Assembly: GCF_905147045.1 (NCBI RefSeq)
Contig: NC_065901.1
Location: 7,998,001-8,062,000, forward strand
Length of the DNA: 64,000 nucleotides
Source of the DNA: Nymphalis io
Lineage: Eukaryota > Arthropoda > Insecta > Lepidoptera > Nymphalidae
Direction: 5' to 3'
In this document: positions 59,365-64,000 of the stretch, piece after piece
Layout of the letters: each line of letters opens with the position of its first letter
Position numbering within the stretch: position 1 is the first letter of the stretch
The notes under the pieces: model-generated
Told to the model about the DNA's origin: nothing
Database searches by the model: none
The model's input: the letters and a program-made list of their open reading frames with translations, nothing else
Made by a program: the position numbers and the translations under genes

Positions 59365-60486
59365 TTTTTTTTTTTTTTTTTTATTTTTTTTTTTTTCGGA
59401 TTGTCTAGTACTGTTGGCCTTACTGGCCTCTACAGCGTGTCCGGGCGGGATGGGCGAGTTGAACTCAGCCGGATGTTTGAGCCACACCGGGCTCAAGAGA
59501 GACGGGCGTCCTAAGGGTGCTTCCTGTGAGGCCGGACCTCGGCTTAGGACTCTGTTGAAATCGGGAGGGAGGGACGTGTGCATTATAAGCGCCGTCATAC
59601 GCCTAAGCGTTGACGGGACGTAACGTAAGAGGGTCGTCGACCCCGCCGGCGGGGTCGGTGTGTGTCGTTTGTGTTCCCTAACAAGTGCATGTTGGCAGCG
59701 GTGAGTCTATCGACTGGATCGAGTAGGACGTGTTTAGGTCGCCTACGGGTCCTTTTTGGTAGTTCTAAGGGGCTTTCCATGCACGCCTTAGAGATGAGCG
59801 GGTTAGCGTGTTGCGACGCTTTATCAAAGTATCTTATTGAGAGGTCTTTGTACAGTCTGGCTATTGATTCTATTTTGAAATCTTTATGTAAATCGATATT
59901 ACGCATATACCACGGGCAGCCCGAGGCAATGCGTAGAAATCGATTCTGTATCCCTTGTAACCTAGCTAAGTTGTGAGGGCTCGAGTGAGCGAACACAACG
60001 CTAGCGTAGGTTAATATGGGGCGTATGCAAGTTTTGTATATTGTTACCTTATGTCTAAGACACAATTTACTATTTTTGCATAGCATCGGATACAATCTAC
60101 TTAAAACAAAGGCGGCTTTGTTTCTTATGTGTTCGATGTGAGGTCGAAACGTTAGTCTCTGATCTAGAGTGACTCCTAGGTATTTGGCTTTATTTTGCCA
60201 AGGGATTTCTTAGCCGTACCGTTTTATTGACTCCGGTCGGCGATTCGATGTCAGAGAAAAGTACACTGCTGCACTTTTCTCGGGATTGACTTCAATTTTC
60301 CATTTCCGGAACCACACACCTAGTGCGTTGATTGCGGATTGAAGTCGTGTCTTAGTGACGACGGGGCTACGGCACGTCGTATATATAGCGGTATCGTCCG
60401 CGAATAGGGCTAGTTCGGTTGCTCTTGCTCTCGGGATATCCGAGGTATACAAGCAGAATAAGATGGGAGCCGAACGAAGTGTATAG
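59365..60486 (-). mobile_element. 5'-truncated jockey-type LINE (RT C-terminal half, dead)
   Basis: Poly(A) appears as T-runs at 59365-59396. On the reverse strand, 60480-60210 encode APILFCLYTSDIPRARATEL, then ALFADDTAIYT with the catalytic FADD box. 60095-59595 encode the C-terminal part, YKTCIRPILTYASVVFAHSS, RLQGIQNRFLRIASGCPWYM. Stops and shifts between the two parts (around 60209 and 60150) show inactivity. It is broken off at the edge of the mariner element. Confidence 0.85.
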
Positions 60487-60766
60487 TACTAGGTCCTTTC
60501 ATATGAAATTAGCGTTTTGTCGTACTGACCATTTTGATCTGAAATATCTCCTCTTTGGTTAAGAATTCGAAATTCAAATTAATAAATTCATTTAGCTGGT
60601 ACATTTCAGTTTTGAAAACATTTGTCATTCATTTGTTTTTCCTCATTATTTTTTTCTTTGGTGTTGCTTATTACCGCACAATGGAAAACATGAAATATCG
60701 TATATTTACGAGTACGAGTTCTACCGTGGCACCAGTGCTGCAGAAACGGCTCGAAGGATTAATGAT

Positions 60767-61243
60767 GTGTACGGCGCTGGTGTCGCAAAAGAAAGCACGG
60801 TACATTTTTTGTTTCAACATTTTCGTTCTGGAAATTTCGACCTTCAGAACCAACCCCGTGGACGGCCGGAGATCAAAGTGGAAAATGAAGAATTAAAGGC
60901 TATTGTGGAAGCGGATCCATCACAAAGCACTTCAGAGATAGCTGCAGGCTTCAGGGTAAATGATAAAACTGTATTAATCCACTTTAAGCAAATCGGGAAA
61001 GTAAAAAAACTTGAACGATGGGTACCTCATGAATTGAGTGAATCGAACTTGCAAATACGCGTCGACTGCTGTGTTACTTTGCTTAACCAACATATTAATG
61101 AAGGGATTTTAAATCGAATCATTACTTGTGATGAAAAGGGGATACTGTACGATATTCGGAAGCGCTCGCCGCAATGGCTGAACCCTGGAGACCCAGCCAA
61201 ATCCTGCCCTAAACAAAAATTGAGTCAGAAAAATTACTTGTGA
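60767..61243 (+). pseudogene. Mariner transposase remnant, N-terminal and central part
   Basis: Open frame covering the helix-turn-helix region (STSEIAAGFRVNDKTVLIHF) to the first catalytic Asp in CDEKGILYD. The Trp usual in 'CDEKWI' is replaced by Gly. A frameshift near 61230 ends it, and the true start lies upstream in another frame around 60681. Confidence 0.8.
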
Positions 61244-61371
61244 GTATTTGGTGGACTAGCGCCAGTGTCGTTCACTACAGCTTTCTAAAATCTGGCCAAA
61301 AGATTACGGCAGATATCAGTTGTCAGGAACCGCAAACCATGAAGTAAGAACAAGCTGCTAAACAACCGAGA

Positions 61372-61663
61372 TTGGTCAATCGCTCTAGGCCACTGCTGCT
61401 TCACGACAACGCAAGACCACACACTGCACAACAAACAACCACTAAGTTAGATGAGCTACAATTGGAACGTCTGCGACATCCACTATACTCCCCGGACCTT
61501 GCACCAACAGATTACCTTTTTTTCCGGAATTTGGACAACTTCTTACAAGGAAAAAAAATTCAACTCCGATGTGGCAGTCCAAACCGCCTTCAAAAAGTTT
61601 ATTGATTCTCGACCCAATGGTTTTTTTAGTAAAGGGATCAATGAACTACCTATGAGATGGTAA
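61372..61663 (+). pseudogene. Mariner transposase remnant, C-terminal part
   Basis: Begins with NRSRPLLLHDNARPHTAQ and YSPDLAPTDYLFFRNLDNFL. A one-base shift near 61555 moves the end (DSRPNGFFSKGINELPMRW) into the next frame. Confidence 0.8.
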
Positions 61664-61791
61664 AAGTGCATAGATAACCGTTGTTATCATACTATAGCAT
61701 ACTTTGATTAATTAAATATATTTTACAAAAAAAATTTACTTTAATATAAACCTCCCGTACAAAACGCCAATTTCACATCTAAGGACCCATA

Positions 61792-63485
61792 CAAGTAAGA
61801 AAGTTTTACTTGTGAACAATAATTATATTAGAATCTAGCAAAACCAATTTGGGGTTTATATGTTTAGCAGATTATATGTAGATGTGTATATTTATATGTA
61901 TGTGTAATTACAAAAATACACGAAAATTTCCTAGTTTTTTGTAATTATAATGTTTGTAATTAATTAAAACACGTACATTCAAATTCTCAATGCCATTTAT
62001 ATTTGCTTCATAGGAATCATCATCAAAGCTTAGGTAGCTTTTCTTTAGTAGGTTCGTCTAAACTAAGTCATCTTATTATAAATATAAATCTGTTTTTCTT
62101 ATTATCGTATTTTACTTTCTTGCGCAAACCTTTAGCTGCTATAAGTGCTAACGCAACCAATGTCATTGCTATTTTGGATTCTAATCTACATTGTTTTGCA
62201 CATATCCTTTGTTTTTCAAGGTGCCACACGTATTTGATTGTATTCCGGTTAAAATTATGCCGTATATTATATATAATTAGTTAATATATTTTGCTATATC
62301 GCCTAGTCTCAAGCATTATATGCTAAAGTAAAATTGCCAATCTTTGACGATATTTTGCAAGCATAATCAAGTTTAAAATTAATTTATATATGTATAATTT
62401 AATCGAGTTAAAAAGAAAATTTATATATTCATAAGGGTCAAGGGTAAGGGTTAAACTAAATCTAAAACATGAATAATAAAAAAAACATATAAGGTAGGAA
62501 AAATCCATTGGCTCACCTTGGGAGTAATACCGTGTTGTGGCGGTGCCTTACAAGTAAACACCATGACGCTCTCTGATTCCCTCATTTACCCTCTCTCCTC
62601 TGCTCTCTACTTCCTTTCACACATATTTCAACATATATCCGAATAGATGTGATTCGGCAACCAAGTTGATTATAGATACCCAACACTGATTTTCAATGGT
62701 AAGGTACCTACCCTTATGGCTGTAATGTGAGGTGTCAAGTGAGTGATTATATTATTAGATATTAGTATTTAATATTGATATTAGTAATATATAAAGTTAT
62801 ATCTCGTATTTTAATAATGAAAGTCTGCGTTTTTACTTATTTTACTCCATATTTATTTATTAGTTACTTACAAATTATTTTAATACCTAAAGATCAATGT
62901 CTTCTAGACGTCACGTAACGGTTACAATTTTTTTTTATTTATACTTAAAATGTTATGGATTATATAGTTAAAAACTGGATGATTAATCAATGTTAGCCAT
63001 ATTTCAGGGCTGACATTAGCATTTTTATGTTTCGGTTTATATTTATTAGGATAAATAACGAAAATTTCGTTAAAGCGAGGGGTAAACGTTTTTTTACTGC
63101 TCTTTTTAATAATTATAGTCGTCCATAATTAAATTTTGCGAATATAGTAAACTTTCTTACTCCAATGCGAAATTTTATATAAATTATATTAGAAGTAAAT
63201 TTTTACATACAGGGATTTCTGCAGGATAAAAATCCAAAGTCACGGTTTTGGAAACCGGTAATATTCTGAGGGTTAAGTGATAGCATCATGAAACCTTATT
63301 ACTTATAAATCTACCATAATTTATTACATTATGGTCTCTCTTTTTTGTGGTTACAAAATATTTTTTGTTTCTTTCATAGGTGTATCTTAAATTTCAATCG
63401 TAGCAAGTTACTGTTAATATAAAGTAACCTTAAAATAGGTAGCAAAAGCATAATTATTTTACCGTTTTCCTAAGTATATTATATG
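61792..63485. other. AT-rich stretch without supported genes
   Basis: Nothing recognised apart from a weak candidate exon at 62517-62564 on the minus strand. A 93-codon plus-strand frame at 62003-62281 is Leu/Phe/His-rich without motifs. Confidence 0.55.
62517..62564 (-). CDS. Weak candidate first exon, MVFTCKAPPQHGITPK
   Basis: ATG at 62564-62562, 16 codons to a good donor AAG|GTGAGC at 62516, phase 0. No downstream exon was found on the minus strand within the window. It may be the 5' end of an unseen gene or chance. Confidence 0.2.
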
Positions 63486-63745
63486 ACTGCCTCATTGGTT
63501 TATTAGCCAGCTTTTAAGTTCCTGAGGTCCTGGATTCGAACCCCATGTCGAGCCAATAATAAAATATTCCGAGGAATCCGGGTACCGTGCCTCGGAAAGT
63601 ACGTCAGTCATGCGCCTAAACTTTGTTAGTCGGTTCGGAATTGAGAGTGCACTTGTGTTTGCGTACACACTTGTTATGTATACCTATATTATGTCCCGTG
63701 CAGATGGCTAGTCTCCCTTGACAATAGCCGCCGTGACCAATGTAT
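63486..63745 (+). mobile_element. tRNA-derived SINE family D, copy 2
   Basis: ACTGCCTCATTGGTTTATTA, B box CCTGGATTCGAACCCCATG, then a body with 'GAGAGTGCACTTGTGTTTGC', 'GATGGCTAGTCTCCCTTGAC' and 'AATAGCCGCCGTGACC', matching 57249-57605 in order. Confidence 0.8.
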
Positions 63746-64000
63746 ATATTTTAATAACCATCACGTAAAACTAAAGTAAGATAATATTATCTAGTTGTAT
63801 CTACAGCAAAATTAAAACATTGCTATAGTATAACAACACCAAAACGGAAAAATACAGTCATGGACATGAAAAAAATGAGCAATTCCTTTTAATTTTCCGA
63901 TTATAATCACAAACCATTAAAAGTAATAATTTACATTCAATTGAATATGATAGCATCAAGATGAGACATTCATTTCGAGCTTTTTAATGACGCAAGCGCT

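Larger units (their letters stand above)
60489..61789 (+). mobile_element. Decayed mariner transposon, cecropia-like
   Basis: About 32-bp terminal inverted repeats: CTAGGTCCTTTCATATGAAA.. (60489-60520) against the reverse complement of 61759-61789, a few mismatches. TA on both sides. Transposase parts in order: HYEFYRG-like start, TARRINDVYGAGVAKESTVH, GNFDLQNQPRGRPE, TCDEKGILYD (first Asp), LLLHDNARPHTA (second Asp) and YSPDLAPTDYLFF (third Asp), i.e. the D,D34D catalytic triad. It is split over at least three frames, so no functional protein. Ends GFFSKGINELPMRW and TAA near 61663. Confidence 0.9.

Noticed and set aside
59662..59976. Plus-strand 104-codon gene
   Set aside because: It lies opposite the jockey reverse-transcriptase remnant and lacks motifs.
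1..64000. CRISPR array, prophage or bacterial operon
   Set aside because: No regularly spaced short repeats, no compact gene blocks, and all genes are intron-bearing and animal-like.

Overview
The window is AT-rich nuclear DNA from an insect, almost certainly a moth or butterfly. It has short GT-AG exons scattered through long introns, no operons, and a repeat load typical of Lepidoptera: tRNA-derived SINEs, fragments of RTE-, R1- and jockey-type LINEs, a cecropia-like mariner, Helitron-like pieces and a MITE. Four protein-coding genes can be reconstructed exon by exon, with splice phase agreeing at every junction.

Layout. (1) 1-6718, plus strand: the last eight coding exons (389 residues) of an SLC12 Na-(K)-Cl cotransporter of NKCC type, covering most of its cytosolic C-terminal domain; the 5' part lies left of the window. 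(2) 9683-55756, minus strand: a complete PTPN9/MEG2-type protein tyrosine phosphatase of 675 residues in 15 coding exons over 46 kb. An N-terminal CRAL-TRIO lipid-binding domain (exons 1-5) is joined by a long acidic linker to a catalytic PTP domain (exons 9-14). Two introns, about 24 kb (18914-43124) and 11 kb (44799-55697), hold most of the repeats. (3) 56335-57908, plus strand: mitochondrial ribosomal protein L23, complete in three exons and head-to-head with PTPN9; the two start codons are 604 bp apart, so a shared promoter is likely. (4) 58644-59005, minus strand: a complete two-exon gene for a 95-residue Cys-rich, probably zinc-binding protein without a safe name. (5) 59365-61789: a 5'-truncated jockey-type LINE, then a decayed mariner with recognisable terminal repeats. 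The last 2.2 kb hold only a SINE and one weak candidate exon.

The genes do not form a pathway: ion transport, vesicle-associated tyrosine dephosphorylation, mitochondrial translation and an unknown zinc protein are simply neighbours. No CRISPR array, prophage or new multigene system is visible. The most interesting observations concern transposable elements meeting gene structure. A repeat tail ends about 14 bp from a splice acceptor of the cotransporter and carries a decoy acceptor that would give an immediate stop codon. There are also cleanly dated insertions with target-site duplications, a SINE nested in a Helitron-like repeat, and several perfect hairpins.
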